Shown in pieces: positions 53,468 to 63,152 of a stretch of 64,000 bases of DNA. Source of the DNA: Rugosimonospora acidiphila (GTDB lineage Bacteria > Actinomycetota > Actinomycetes > Mycobacteriales > Micromonosporaceae); NCBI RefSeq assembly GCF_039543385.1, contig NZ_BAABJQ010000019.1, forward strand, positions 132,106-196,105, given 5' to 3'. Made by a program: the position numbers and the translations under genes. The notes under the pieces were generated by a model. The model saw only the letters and a list, made by a program, of their open reading frames with translations. It was not told where the DNA came from and made no database searches. Positions within the stretch are counted from its first letter, which is position 1. The number at the start of each line of letters is the position of its first letter.

Positions 53468-53662
53468 TCACGACGACATGCTCACCCTGCACAGGTGCAC
53501 GTCGACGTCGGCGGTGCCGTGCAGGCGGGCGCTGCCCGGCGCGTCCCGTCGCACGCTGGCGCGGATGTCCACGTTCTGGTCGAAGCGGTGTCCGCTCGAC
53601 GGCGGCACCGCGCCGAACGCCGTCGCGGATGCTCCTCGCGATGCGGCCTCGTGGGCGGGCCC
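53468..53662 (-). other. Unassigned C-terminal-like frame
   Basis: A minus-strand frame without a start lies immediately downstream of the LacI stop. It reads AFGAVPPSSGHRFDQNVDIR, then RLHGTADVDVHLCRVSMSS and a stop. It looks like the end of a beta-rich protein. I do not recognise it. It may be a remnant of a further gene of the importer operon. Confidence 0.3.
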
Positions 53663-53665
53663 CGG

Positions 53666-54667
53666 TCAGGTGCTCTCCCGCACCACCAGTTCGAGTCCGA
53701 GCACGATGCGCTGGATCGGCTCCGCGGCACCCCGTACGGCGTCTCGCAGCAGCCGGGTACCCAGCCGCCCGGACTCCTCGAACGGTTGGCGTACCGTCGT
53801 CAACCCCGCCGTCTCCGCGACGCTGCCGTCGTCGAACCCGACGACGGCCAGATCGTCGGGCACCCGTACCCCGCGCCGGCGGCACTCCAGCAGCAGCCCG
53901 GCGGCGAGCACGTCGTGGTGGGCGAAGACAGCTGTCGGTCGTGGCCGCCTGGCCAGCACCTCGTGCAGCGCCTCCCGGCTGCCCGCGATGTCATTGCTGG
54001 TGAGCACCGTGTGAACGGCGTCGGGATCGCCCCCGGCGTCGGCGACGGCCCGCCGGAAGCCGCGGTTGCGCCGCTGGCCCTGAGACAGGAACGCGAACGA
54101 CTCCTGCGGCTCCTGGACGAAGGCGAAGGACCGGTGGCCCCGCTCCAGCAGGTGCCGGGCCGCCATCGAGCCGCCCTCGTCGTCGTCGATGTTGACCGTG
54201 CTGAACTCGGCACGCGAGCTGTCCACCAGTACCGTCGGCAGCCCGCGGGTCAGCAGGTTGTCCGCCAGCGCGTCGTCCAGCGGCAGCCCCATGATGAGCA
54301 GCCCGTCCAACCGGCCGGTGGCGGGCAGCGTGCGCAGCAGCGGCGACATGCTCGCCGCCGCGGACTCGTGGTCGTACACGACGACGTCCCAGCTGGCCCC
54401 GTTCGATTCGGCCAGCACACCCATCAGCCGGCGGCGGTAGGAGTCGTAGGGCGTGAAGGGGGCCAGCACACCGATGCGTCCGACGCCCCGGCGTGCGTGG
54501 CTGACCGCCGCCGCCTTCGGCACGTACTCGAGCTCTTCGATCACCCGCAGCACCCGATCCCGGGTGCGGGGATTGACCCGGCCGGGACGGTTGATGGTCT
54601 GCGACACGGTCGAGATGCTGACCCCGGCGCGGGCGGCGACGTCGTAGATGGTCACTGGGTCGGCCAC
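53666..54667 (-). CDS. LacI-family regulator at the end of the importer operon
   Basis: The 333-residue protein has a LacI helix-turn-helix (TIYDVAARAGVSISTVSQTINRPG and a hinge helix) and a sugar-binding-type domain. RIGVLAPFTPYDSYRRRL, HRSFAFVQEPQESFAFLSQG and AVVGFDDGSVAETAGLTTVRQPFEESG are the visible blocks. The GTG at 54667 has a GAAGGGAG ribosome site; a GTG at 54655 that overlaps the esterase stop (GTGA) is the alternative. It probably regulates the operon it ends, with a sugar or conjugate as ligand. Confidence 0.92.
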   Translation of the reverse strand: MADPVTIYDVAARAGVSISTVSQTINRPGRVNPRTRDRVLRVIEELEYVPKAAAVSHARRGVGRIGVLAPFTPYDSYRRRLMGVLAESNGASWDVVVYDHESAAASMSPLLRTLPATGRLDGLLIMGLPLDDALADNLLTRGLPTVLVDSSRAEFSTVNIDDDEGGSMAARHLLERGHRSFAFVQEPQESFAFLSQGQRRNRGFRRAVADAGGDPDAVHTVLTSNDIAGSREALHEVLARRPRPTAVFAHHDVLAAGLLLECRRRGVRVPDDLAVVGFDDGSVAETAGLTTVRQPFEESGRLGTRLLRDAVRGAAEPIQRIVLGLELVVREST

Positions 54668-55701
54668 GGCGGTGCTCCCTTCCCTCGGTGGGGCGCGCCG
54701 CCCGTCCGCTCGTGCGCCCGCCGCACCGCCTCGGCCGCGGATCGCTGCCACTGCCGCGCGGGCGGCCACACCCGGGTGAGGAACGACACCCCGTGGATCG
54801 CGCCGGGGCAGGGTCGCAGGGTCACCGCCACGCCGGCCTCGGCCAGCCGGCGCGCGTACAGCTCTCCGTCCACCCGCAGGGGATCCATCTCGGCTGTCAT
54901 GATATGCGCCGGCGGCAGGCCGGACAGGTCGGGCGCGGCCAGCGGTGAGGCCAGCGGCGCACGGGCTCGCTCACGGACTCGCTCGCCGCCCCGGGCCACG
55001 GGATCGGTTCCGGCCGTCGGGCCCGACGGGTCGGGACCATCCAGGTACCGGTTGACCGCGGCGATCAGCTCGTCGGCGTGGTGGCGGTCTGGGTCCGGGG
55101 CGCCCGGTGCGCACCAGCGGGTCAGGTCGAGGACCGGCACCTCCAGCAGTTGCAGGATGGTGTGCGGGCCACCCTCGGCCCGGCACTTCAGGGCCAGCGC
55201 GGCGACCAGGTTGGCCCCCGCCGAGACGCCGCCCACGGAGACCGACCCCGGGTCGATGTCCCACATCCCAGGGTTGCCGATCACGTGCGACAGGACCGCG
55301 TGTGCGGCGTCGACCGCGGCGGGGAACGGATGCCGCGGCGCGAGCGGGTAGTCGATCGCCAGGACGGCACACCCCGCCCGCAGGCAGCGGTACCGGCACA
55401 TGGCGTCGTTCACCAGCTCGTCAACGGCGCCCAACCACCATCCGCCGCCGTGCAGGAAGATGTGGGCCGGCAGCGGGCGGCCCGTGCTGGGCCGGTACTC
55501 CCGGACCCGGACCGGGCCGGCCCCGGTGGGCACCGCGTGGTCGACGACGGACGCGACCGGATCCGGCCGGCGGCCGTAGCGCAGGTAGTTCAGGTCGGAC
55601 AGGTGGCGCATGAACTGTCGCTGCTCCTCAAGGGTGAGAAAGTCCAGCGGCTCCCGGAGGGCACCGTCCAGGAACGCGCGGACCGGCGCGGCCAGAGTCA
55701 T
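54652..55701 (-). CDS. Alpha/beta hydrolase (HSL/acetyl-esterase type)
   Basis: The 349-residue protein has HGGGWW at 84-89 (oxyanion), nucleophile Ser160 in GGVSAGAN, Asp in AEMDPLRVDGELY, and His in CPGAIHGVSF. No signal peptide is present, so it is cytoplasmic. It is coupled to the ABC ATPase gene before it (ATGA) and to the LacI gene after it. In this setting it may hydrolyse the imported compound. Confidence 0.92.
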   Translation of the reverse strand: MTLAAPVRAFLDGALREPLDFLTLEEQRQFMRHLSDLNYLRYGRRPDPVASVVDHAVPTGAGPVRVREYRPSTGRPLPAHIFLHGGGWWLGAVDELVNDAMCRYRCLRAGCAVLAIDYPLAPRHPFPAAVDAAHAVLSHVIGNPGMWDIDPGSVSVGGVSAGANLVAALALKCRAEGGPHTILQLLEVPVLDLTRWCAPGAPDPDRHHADELIAAVNRYLDGPDPSGPTAGTDPVARGGERVRERARAPLASPLAAPDLSGLPPAHIMTAEMDPLRVDGELYARRLAEAGVAVTLRPCPGAIHGVSFLTRVWPPARQWQRSAAEAVRRAHERTGGAPHRGKGAPPWPTQ

Positions 55702-56534
55702 CGCTGCACCGCCGCGGCCTCGTACGCCTCGCGCCGCGCGCGCTGAGCCACCGGATCGGGGACGGGGGCGGCGGCCAGCAGCGCCCTGGTGTACGGGTGC
55801 TCCGGCGCCTCGCACACCTGCCCGGTCGTTCCGGTCTCCACCACCCGTCCCCGGCGCAGCACGACGATCCGGTGGGCGATGTGCCGGACGATCGCGAGGT
55901 CGTGCGTGATGAACAGGTAACTGACCCCCCGATCGCGTTGCAGCTGCCGCAGCAGGTTGAGCACCTGTGCCTGGATGGACAGGTCCAGCGCGCTGGTGGG
56001 TTCGTCGCAGACGATCAGGCGCGGCCGCACCATCAACGCGCGGGCGATCGCCACCCGTTGGCGTTGACCCCCGGAGAATTCGGCGGGGTACCGGTCCGCG
56101 ACGTCCTCGGTCAGGCCGACGCTGCGCAGCGCCTCGGACACCGCCGCCCGAGCCGGCACCGGCTCGACGCCCCGGTGGGCGAGCAGTGGCTCGACGAGAG
56201 TCTGCCGGATCGTCCGGCTGGGATTGAGCGAGCCGTAAGGGTCCTGGAAGACGGCCTGGATGTCCCGGGTCAGCGCCCGGCGGCGGCCCGGTGGGGCGTG
56301 CGTGATGTCTTCGCCGGCGAAGGTGACGGTGCCGGAGGCGGCCGGGGTCAGTCCGAGTACGGCGTTGCCGACCGTCGACTTGCCGGAGCCGCTCGCGCCC
56401 ACGAGAGCCACGGTCTGCCCGGCGGCGATGCACAGGCTGACCTCGTCGACAGCGGTGGTCGGCGCCCGGCGCCGACCGTGTCCATAGTGGACGACCAAAT
56501 CACGCACCTCGAGCAGGAATTGTCCGTGTGTCAT
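55698..56534 (-). CDS. ABC transporter ATPase (OppF/DppF type)
   Basis: The 278-residue ATPase has Walker A GASGSGKST near residue 46, a Q-loop QAVFQDPYGSLNP, signature FSGGQRQRVAIARAL, Walker B LIVCDEPTSALD and switch His in FITHDLA. A C-terminal oligopeptide-type tail (EHPYTRALLAAAP) is present. It is the second ATPase of the dipeptide/oligopeptide importer. The ATG overlaps the stop of the fusion gene, and its stop overlaps the esterase start. Confidence 0.94.
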   Translation of the reverse strand: MTHGQFLLEVRDLVVHYGHGRRRAPTTAVDEVSLCIAAGQTVALVGASGSGKSTVGNAVLGLTPAASGTVTFAGEDITHAPPGRRRALTRDIQAVFQDPYGSLNPSRTIRQTLVEPLLAHRGVEPVPARAAVSEALRSVGLTEDVADRYPAEFSGGQRQRVAIARALMVRPRLIVCDEPTSALDLSIQAQVLNLLRQLQRDRGVSYLFITHDLAIVRHIAHRIVVLRRGRVVETGTTGQVCEAPEHPYTRALLAAAPVPDPVAQRARREAYEAAAVQR

Positions 56535-58537
56535 CGTGTCCCCACCTGTTCGGAACGGATGCACCGGGTCGTGCGGTCCGACCCGACATCTACCAGCGGG
56601 ATCGCCTGGCTGCCGCAGACGTCTTCCGCGTACGGGCAGCGTGGCCGGAACCGGCAACCGGCCGGCCACTCCGAGGGCGCCGGTACCGTGCCCGCGATGG
56701 TGGGCAGCGCGTCCCCGACCGGCGCCACATGCGGATTCGCCCGCAGCAGAAGCTGCGTGTACGGGTGGCGGGGAGCCCGGTACAGGTCGGTCACGGCCGC
56801 CTGCTCGACGACCTCGCCCGCGTACATGACCACGGCCCGGTCGCACACGTCGGCCAGTACGCCCCAGTCATGGGTCACCAGGATGACCGCCGTGCCCAGG
56901 CGGCTGCGCAGATCCCGGAGCAGGGCGAGGATCTCGGCCTGGATGGTGACGTCCAGCGCGGTGGTCGGCTCGTCGGCGATGAGCAGCGCCGGATCGCCGG
57001 CCAGGGCAAGCGCGATCGACACGCGTTGCGCCATGCCGCCCGACAGCTCATGCGGGTACCGGCGGGCCACCTGCTCGGGCTCGGGCAACCGTACAGTCGC
57101 CAGCAGTTCGACCGCCTTCGCCCGGGCCTGGGCCCGGCCGACGTGGCGGTGGCGGCGGACCACCTCGGCGAGCTGGCTGCCCACCCGGAACGACGGATCC
57201 AGCCCGCTCATCGGCTCCTGGTTGATCAAGGCTATCCGGGAACCCCGGACCGCCCGGAGCTGCCGCTCCGGCAGGGCGGTCAGGTCGAGCCCGTCGAAGC
57301 GCGCGCAACCGCCGGTGACCCGGCCGTGCGGTGGGAGCAGGCCGAGCAGGCTGCGCGCGGTGACCGTCTTGCCCGAACCGGACTCGCCGACGATGCCGAT
57401 ACACTCGCCCGGCGACACGTCGAAGCTCACGTCCCGGACCGCCGTCAGCGGCCCTCCGGGCAGATCGAAGGCGACGGTCAGCCCACGCACCGACAGCAGC
57501 GCGGGGTGCTGCGCCGGCCCGGGCGGCGCGGTGGGGGAGGATCCGTGGCGCGGACCCGCCGGCCTGGCCGGCCGGGTGGGCAAGGCGGCGGCGGAGCGGG
57601 TCCGGTCCACGGCGGCGTCGTGCACCGCGTCGCCGAGCAGCCCCAGCGCCAGTACGGTCAGCGCGATGATCCCGCCGGTCGGCACCGCCAGCCACCCGTC
57701 CTGCCCGGTGACCGCGGCCGCCTCGCCGACCATGTTGCCCCAGCTGGGCCCCTGCGTCTCGGGCGCGGACAGGCCCAGGAACGACAGGGCGCCCTGGACG
57801 AGCACGGCGGTCGCGGCAAACAGGAACACCTGCACGATGATCGGGCCGGCCAGGCGGGGCAGGATGTGCCGCCACATGACGCGCAGCGGAGTGAGGCCGG
57901 ACAGGCGGGCGGCCCGCACGTACAGCTCCTGGCGGACCGCCATGGTGACGCCCCGGGTGACCCGCAGCAGCAACGGGCAGCTGATGACGCCGAGCACGAC
58001 CATCGTGGCCAGAGTCTCACCGGGGAAGACCGACAGGACCATCAGCAGCACGATGATGCCGGGCAGCGCGAGTAGCAGGTCGGACAGCCAACCGATGGTG
58101 CGATCGACCCATCCGCCGAAATAACCGGAGACCACCCCGAGCCCGATGCCGAGCACGGCGAAGACGACCACCGCCTCGACCACGCTGACCAGGGTGATCC
58201 GGCCACCGAGCAGCAGCCGGATCAGCACGTCCCGACCCAGGCGATCGGTACCCAGCCAGTGCGCGGCGCTCGGGCCGGCCAGCGCGTGGGCCAGATCCTG
58301 CCGTTCGGGGTCGATCGGCGCCCACCATCCGGCCGACAGCGACGCGACGGTCAGGGCGACCAGGTACGCCGCCGAGACCAGCCCGAGCGGCCGCCAGCGA
58401 AGCCGGCTGCGGGACCGGCGGGAGGCCGGTGCCGCGGCGCCCGGCGGCACAGCCACGGGTGCACCGGCGGTCGCCACGGCCAACCTGCCGCCGGAAAGGC
58501 TGAGGGACACCTCGCTGCGCTCGCGTTTCGTGTTCAT
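56531..58537 (-). CDS. Permease-ATPase fusion (OppC-OppD type)
   Basis: The 668-residue protein joins two components that are usually separate genes. Residues about 45-310 are an OppC/DppC permease with six helices and the EAA-type loop AARLSGLTPLRVMWRHILP. A Pro/Ala linker (about 310-345) leads to an OppD-type ATPase with Walker A GESGSGKT, signature LSGGMAQRVSIALAL, Walker B LLIADEPTTALD and a C-terminal Cys-containing RCPYAEDVC. The fusion is free of stops and both halves look intact. It is coupled at both ends (ATGA). Confidence 0.94.
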   Translation of the reverse strand: MNTKRERSEVSLSLSGGRLAVATAGAPVAVPPGAAAPASRRSRSRLRWRPLGLVSAAYLVALTVASLSAGWWAPIDPERQDLAHALAGPSAAHWLGTDRLGRDVLIRLLLGGRITLVSVVEAVVVFAVLGIGLGVVSGYFGGWVDRTIGWLSDLLLALPGIIVLLMVLSVFPGETLATMVVLGVISCPLLLRVTRGVTMAVRQELYVRAARLSGLTPLRVMWRHILPRLAGPIIVQVFLFAATAVLVQGALSFLGLSAPETQGPSWGNMVGEAAAVTGQDGWLAVPTGGIIALTVLALGLLGDAVHDAAVDRTRSAAALPTRPARPAGPRHGSSPTAPPGPAQHPALLSVRGLTVAFDLPGGPLTAVRDVSFDVSPGECIGIVGESGSGKTVTARSLLGLLPPHGRVTGGCARFDGLDLTALPERQLRAVRGSRIALINQEPMSGLDPSFRVGSQLAEVVRRHRHVGRAQARAKAVELLATVRLPEPEQVARRYPHELSGGMAQRVSIALALAGDPALLIADEPTTALDVTIQAEILALLRDLRSRLGTAVILVTHDWGVLADVCDRAVVMYAGEVVEQAAVTDLYRAPRHPYTQLLLRANPHVAPVGDALPTIAGTVPAPSEWPAGCRFRPRCPYAEDVCGSQAIPLVDVGSDRTTRCIRSEQVGTR

Positions 58538-59484
58538 GCGTCACCTACCTTCGGGTTGAGCCACCGGTAGGACAGGTCGACCAGCAGGTTCGCCGCGACG
58601 ACGAGCACCGTGAAGCAGAAGGCGACACCGGTGATCATCGGAAGGTCATGGGTTCCGCTGGCGTACGCCGCCTGCTGCCCGAGCCCGGGTATCGAGAAGA
58701 AGCTCTCGATGACCACGGCGCCGCTGAGCAGGCTGACGAGCAGCAGGCCCAGCACTGTCACGACCGGACCGGCCGCGTTGCGCAGCGCGTGCCTGATCAC
58801 TATCGACCGGGTGGACAGGCCCCGGGCGCGCAGCATCGTCACGAACTCCGCCGAGAGCACCTGCGTCATCGCGTCCCGGGTCTGTTTCGCGACGAACGCG
58901 ACCCCGCCGGCCGACAGCGTCGCGACCGGCAGGACGAGGCTGTGCAGCCACCCGGTCACGCTCGCGCCCAGCGGCACATAGCCGCCCGGGGGGAACACTG
59001 TCAGCTTGAGTGCCAGCAGCTCGACGAGCAGCAGAGCCAGCCAGAAGTTCGGTACCGCGAAGCCGGCCAGCGCTGCGGCATCCACGATCCGCCCGACCAG
59101 CCCGGCCCGTCGGGCGGACAGCACTCCGAGCCCGGTGCCCACCACACCGGAGAGCAGAACGGTTCCCAGCGTGATGGACAGGCTGGGGCCGATCCGTTCG
59201 CCCAGCGCGTCGGTGATGCTCTGGCCGCTGAACAGATCGGTACCCAGGCTGCCGTGCAGGAGATTGCCCAGCCAGTGCCAGTACTGGGCAGGCAGGGGCT
59301 GGTCGATGCCGAGCAGGTGCCGCATCTGTTGGTACTGCTCGGGGCTGTAGGTGCTGCTCTGGTTGCTGAGGATCGCCTTGGCGGCGTCCCCGGGTGCGAG
59401 CGAGACGAGGACGAACGTCAACGCGGTGACGACGAACAGCAGGGCAGCCGACGACAGCAGCCATCGGAGTGCGGCTCGGAGCAT
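58534..59484 (-). CDS. ABC transporter permease (OppB/DppB type)
   Basis: The 316-residue protein has six predicted helices, an N-terminal LLSSAALLFVVTALTFVLVSLAPGD typical of DppB, and FAVPNFWLALLLVELLALK. The EAA loop MLRARGLSTRSIVIRHALRNA and ESFFSIPGLGQQA follow. It forms the membrane channel with the permease half of the fusion protein. The ATG at 59484 follows GAGGCCAGGTG. The stop overlaps the fusion start. Confidence 0.94.
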   Translation of the reverse strand: MLRAALRWLLSSAALLFVVTALTFVLVSLAPGDAAKAILSNQSSTYSPEQYQQMRHLLGIDQPLPAQYWHWLGNLLHGSLGTDLFSGQSITDALGERIGPSLSITLGTVLLSGVVGTGLGVLSARRAGLVGRIVDAAALAGFAVPNFWLALLLVELLALKLTVFPPGGYVPLGASVTGWLHSLVLPVATLSAGGVAFVAKQTRDAMTQVLSAEFVTMLRARGLSTRSIVIRHALRNAAGPVVTVLGLLLVSLLSGAVVIESFFSIPGLGQQAAYASGTHDLPMITGVAFCFTVLVVAANLLVDLSYRWLNPKVGDA

Positions 59485-59592
59485 CGGACACCTGGCCTCT
59501 GTAGTGGACGGGTGAGCGGGGGCGGGTCTTGCCGCGGCGGGGCGGTGCGCGGGAGCGGAGCGGCGGGACACCACCCCCCCGCTCCGCGCGTG

Positions 59593-61161
59593 CTACCCGG
59601 CGGTCCTGATCTCGTACAGCTCCAGCAGCGGTGCCTTGGCCGAGGTCCGTACGCCGGTGACCGTCTTGCGGGCGTAGTACGGCAGGCTGGTGGTCACCAC
59701 GGGTACGAACCAGGCCTGGTCGGTGACGTAGGCCTCGACCTGCCGGTCGAGGGCGTCCCGGTCCGGGCCGGTGGCCCGCGCCGCCTGGTCGTAGAGGTTC
59801 TGCAGCGCCGGATCCGCGTGGTGCAGCGGGTTGAAGGCGGCCGAGGGGAGCAGTAGCGACGGCCCCTCCATCCAGATCGGCAACTGCCCGAACGCGGTCA
59901 TGAATGCGGGGAACTTCCCGCCAAAGGCATCCGAGGTGTACTGGTTGGAGTTGGCATAGTCGGTGATCTCCAGGTTCACCCCGACCTGCTTCCACTGCTG
60001 CTTCAGCGCCTGCGCCATCAGGTTCAGCTGCTGGTACTCGGGTGTGACCATGCGCAGCGTGAACCCCTGCGGGTACCCCGCCTCGGTCAGCAGCGACCGG
60101 GCCTTGGCCGTGTCGTACGGGTAGGTCTTGTCCAGCGCGGGGTCGTACCCGTATCCGCCCGGCACCGTGATCTGGTTGGTCGGCTGGCCGACCCCGGCGA
60201 ACAGGGCGCCGGCGATGGCGGCCCGGTCGGTCGCGTAGTTGAGCGCCTGGCGCACCCGTACGTCGGCGAGCGCCGGGGCCATCGTCCCGCCCCGATCGGC
60301 GAGAACGACACCGCTCCACAGCAACGGCGCGGCGGCCACCGTCAGGCCGGCCTGACGCGCCGCGGTGACCGTGGACGGGTCGCCGACGGCCACGTCCGCC
60401 TGGCCGGTGCGCACCGCATTGAGCACGGACTGCGGGCTGGTGATGACCCTGATGACCACCTTCGCCCAGTGCACCTGTGGCGGGTCGTAGTAGTGGGGGT
60501 TGGGCAGGTAGGTGTAGTGGTCGCCGGCGACGGTCTGCGCCGTATCGATCATGTAGGGGCCGGCCCCGGCCGTCTGCGTGCCGAGGGCGCTCGGAGACTT
60601 CAATCCGGTGCTGCTGATGACTCCACCGATGTTGTAGTCCTGGGTGAAGATTTCGGGAAAGTTCGGGTTGGCGGACTTGGACGTGATGGTGACGGTGGTC
60701 GCATCGGTCGCGGTGAACGTGTCGCCGGCGAGGAAGGACGCCATCTGGCCCGCCGAGGCCACGACGTACGTCAGGTGGTCGACGACGTTCTGCGCGGTCA
60801 GCGCGGTACCGTCGGAGAACTGCACCTTCGTGCGCAGGTGAAGCACGAACGTGGTGTTGCCCTCGCCGTGGTACTCCCAGGAGGTCGCCAGACCGGGGGC
60901 CAGCGATCCGTCCGACCGGCGAACGATCAGCGGTTCGTAGGCCAACTGTTCCAGCCAGGCGTTGTTCTGCACCGCCTTGGCCGGGTCGAGAGTCTGTGGC
61001 GAGACGACCGTCGCGACGGTCAGTGTCTTCGACGCCCCGCCGTCACTGTCTGATGTGGACGATGCCGAGCAAGCGGTCACCGCGAGCAGGGCGGCGGCGG
61101 ACAGGCCGGCGAGTACCCGGAGCGCGCCGCCTGCCCTCGATGCCGTGAGGCCTGGATACAT
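59593..61161 (-). CDS. ABC transporter substrate-binding lipoprotein (OppA type)
   Basis: The 522-residue protein has a lipoprotein signal with Cys at about 31 (LLAVTACSAS), a Ser/Asp-rich tether and a family-5 binding-protein fold. LTVATVVSPQTLDPAKA, NTTFVLHLRTKVQFSDGTALTAQNV and VRQALNYATDRAAIAGALF are hallmarks of this family. Typical ligands are oligopeptides, but related proteins bind nickel complexes or sugar-like molecules. The ligand is not predictable here. GAGGAGGAG precedes the ATG. It is the first gene of the operon. Confidence 0.94.
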   Translation of the reverse strand: MYPGLTASRAGGALRVLAGLSAAALLAVTACSASSTSDSDGGASKTLTVATVVSPQTLDPAKAVQNNAWLEQLAYEPLIVRRSDGSLAPGLATSWEYHGEGNTTFVLHLRTKVQFSDGTALTAQNVVDHLTYVVASAGQMASFLAGDTFTATDATTVTITSKSANPNFPEIFTQDYNIGGVISSTGLKSPSALGTQTAGAGPYMIDTAQTVAGDHYTYLPNPHYYDPPQVHWAKVVIRVITSPQSVLNAVRTGQADVAVGDPSTVTAARQAGLTVAAAPLLWSGVVLADRGGTMAPALADVRVRQALNYATDRAAIAGALFAGVGQPTNQITVPGGYGYDPALDKTYPYDTAKARSLLTEAGYPQGFTLRMVTPEYQQLNLMAQALKQQWKQVGVNLEITDYANSNQYTSDAFGGKFPAFMTAFGQLPIWMEGPSLLLPSAAFNPLHHADPALQNLYDQAARATGPDRDALDRQVEAYVTDQAWFVPVVTTSLPYYARKTVTGVRTSAKAPLLELYEIRTAG

Positions 61162-61807
61162 AACTCCTCCTCGTGGACGACTCGGCCGCTGGCACGGAGG
61201 GATCGCCAGCGGTGGGGGAGTGTTGGTTCCGGCTCCGCGATCGGTACCTGAGCGCCGGAGCCGATGTGATGTCGACGGGATGACGCCTGGAAACGGGCCA
61301 TCGGGAGCGGCGCTGGCTCGACGCCCGGGCCGCCGTTGTGTGCCTCAGCCGAGGTGGTGGTTGCCTACTGTGACGGCTGTGCAAGCTCTAGGTAACACCC
61401 GTGACATCGAACCTGTCAAGCCCTTCACGCGAAGCACTTCGCAACCTATCCCGGCGCAGGGATGTCCTTAAGCGTGGAGTGCACGTAAATGACGACGCGT
61501 TAGGACGTTTTCCCTCGGAATACTGGCAAGACATCGGCCACCGCGCCGATTTTTGAAAACGCCATCTGATCTGGCAGACCGACCTCCTACCGCAGGTCGG
61601 GCCGTACGGCCAACCGGCGACGGTCGACCCGCCATCAGCAGTAGTTGATATCCCGATGGGGGTTGAAACTCGGCGACAGGATGGCACTATGGCTATATCC
61701 AGACCCGCTGTACCCGGATGGTTATCACGACATCGATACGAGCGATGCACGGTAGCAGGACCGCCGATCCGTCACGGCACAGCCTCCCGGTGCACTGATG
61801 GAGTGTC
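61162..61807. other. Divergent control region between OppA and AraC genes
   Basis: There is no convincing gene in these 646 bases. A TTGAAA (61663-61668) with CACTAT 16 bases on (61685-61690) could be the AraC promoter. Operators for AraC or LacI are expected here, but I see no strong palindrome. Confidence 0.4.
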
Positions 61808-62842
61808 ATGGCTGAACTTCCCTTAGATCGGCATGTGGTCCTGCGGTCTTCCGATCTCGACGAGACCAAGGGATGTGTCGCGCGGGAACTGGCCACCAGC
61901 CGGCTGGAGTTCGCCTCCAACGATCGTCACCTGGATGCACGGATCCACGCCGTACGGCTGCCCTGGGTCACCCCCATGTACATCGCATATGGCGGCGACA
62001 TCACCACCGTCTCCGATGACGACAGGCCGTTCTTCTTCGTACAGGTGCCGGTCTCCGGTCGGGTGGACATCCGCACCGATCGGCAGGAGTTCGCCTCGAC
62101 CGCCACGCATCCGTCGGTGGGGTCGCCGACCGGGCTTTTCACGATGCGGTGGCGCAGCGACTCGGCCGCGATGGTATTTCGTATCGATCGGATCGCGTTG
62201 GAGAGCGAGCTCGTCGACCTGACCGACATCCCGGTCGGGGAGCCGCTTCGGTTCGAGATCCGGATGGACGTCGCGAGCCGGCGCATCGCCAGTTGGGTCA
62301 ACGTGGCGATGTTCTTCGCCAGCGAGTTGAATGAGCCCGAAGGGATCGTGCACAATCCGCTGATTGCCGCGGAGATGGAGCGCATCATCATGCGTGGGCT
62401 GCTGCTGTCCCAACCGCACACCTACACCGCAAATCTGGCGGAGGGTCTGCCGCAGGAGGCCCCATACCACGTCTCGGCGGCCATCGCGATAATGGAGCAC
62501 GTCCCCGAGCGCCCACTCACCGTCGGCTCGCTGGCCCGGCGCGTCGGCGTGAGTACCAGATTGCTGCAGGAGTCCTTCCGCGAGTACCTCGGCGTCTCAC
62601 CCATGCAGTACCTGCGCCATCTGCGGCTGCGCCGCGTCCGTGAGGATCTGGTCGCGGCCCAGCAGAGGGACGGGGTAACCGTCGCGGCGCTTGCCCATCG
62701 TTGGGGCTTCACGCACCTGGGCCGATTTGCGCAGGACTACCGGTCGCGCTATGGGGAGTCGCCGTCACAGACGCTGCGCGCACAACCGGGGGAGCCGGAG
62801 CCGGCCCCGGAGCCGGACGATCACGACCGGCGAGGATCGTGA
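61808..62842 (+). CDS. AraC-family transcriptional regulator
   Basis: The 344-residue protein has an AraC-binding-2-type N-terminal domain (about 1-200) and two C-terminal helix-turn-helix motifs. These are LTVGSLARRVGVSTRLLQESFREYLGV, SPMQYLRHLRLRRVRE, and VTVAALAHRWGFTHLGRFAQDYRSRYGESP. A short acidic tail follows. It is divergent from the importer operon and probably controls it in response to a small molecule. The length and domain order are typical. Confidence 0.93.
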   Translation: MAELPLDRHVVLRSSDLDETKGCVARELATSRLEFASNDRHLDARIHAVRLPWVTPMYIAYGGDITTVSDDDRPFFFVQVPVSGRVDIRTDRQEFASTATHPSVGSPTGLFTMRWRSDSAAMVFRIDRIALESELVDLTDIPVGEPLRFEIRMDVASRRIASWVNVAMFFASELNEPEGIVHNPLIAAEMERIIMRGLLLSQPHTYTANLAEGLPQEAPYHVSAAIAIMEHVPERPLTVGSLARRVGVSTRLLQESFREYLGVSPMQYLRHLRLRRVREDLVAAQQRDGVTVAALAHRWGFTHLGRFAQDYRSRYGESPSQTLRAQPGEPEPAPEPDDHDRRGS

Positions 62843-63152
62843 GCGACGGTTGGTGGGCGCCTGAGACGTCCGCGCGGTGCGGTGTAGGCGCGCTTGACCA
62901 GGATGTCGTTGATCTGGTCGCCCGCGCCCCGGTGGCCGTCGAACTGGGCCAGCACGGCGAGGTGCTGTCGCAGCTGAATGATCGGCATGCGGGCCCTGTG
63001 CCGTGCCAAAACTCCGCACAGGGGCGTGGGCTGCTGTTTCGCGACAGTGATTCAGGATGAGAGGTTTCTGAGCGCCGCCCCCATGCGGTTCAGGTGGTAC
63101 GAGGGAGATTGTCGATTCGCTCCATCGGAGTCAGGGCGGCGCAGAAGATGTG
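62843..63152. other. No convincing gene; short minus frame
   Basis: A minus frame (62821-62988, MPIIQLRQHLAVLAQFDGH) reads on as DQINDILVKRAYTAP but overlaps the AraC stop and has no clear ribosome site. It may be a remnant. Nothing else is seen. Confidence 0.35.
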
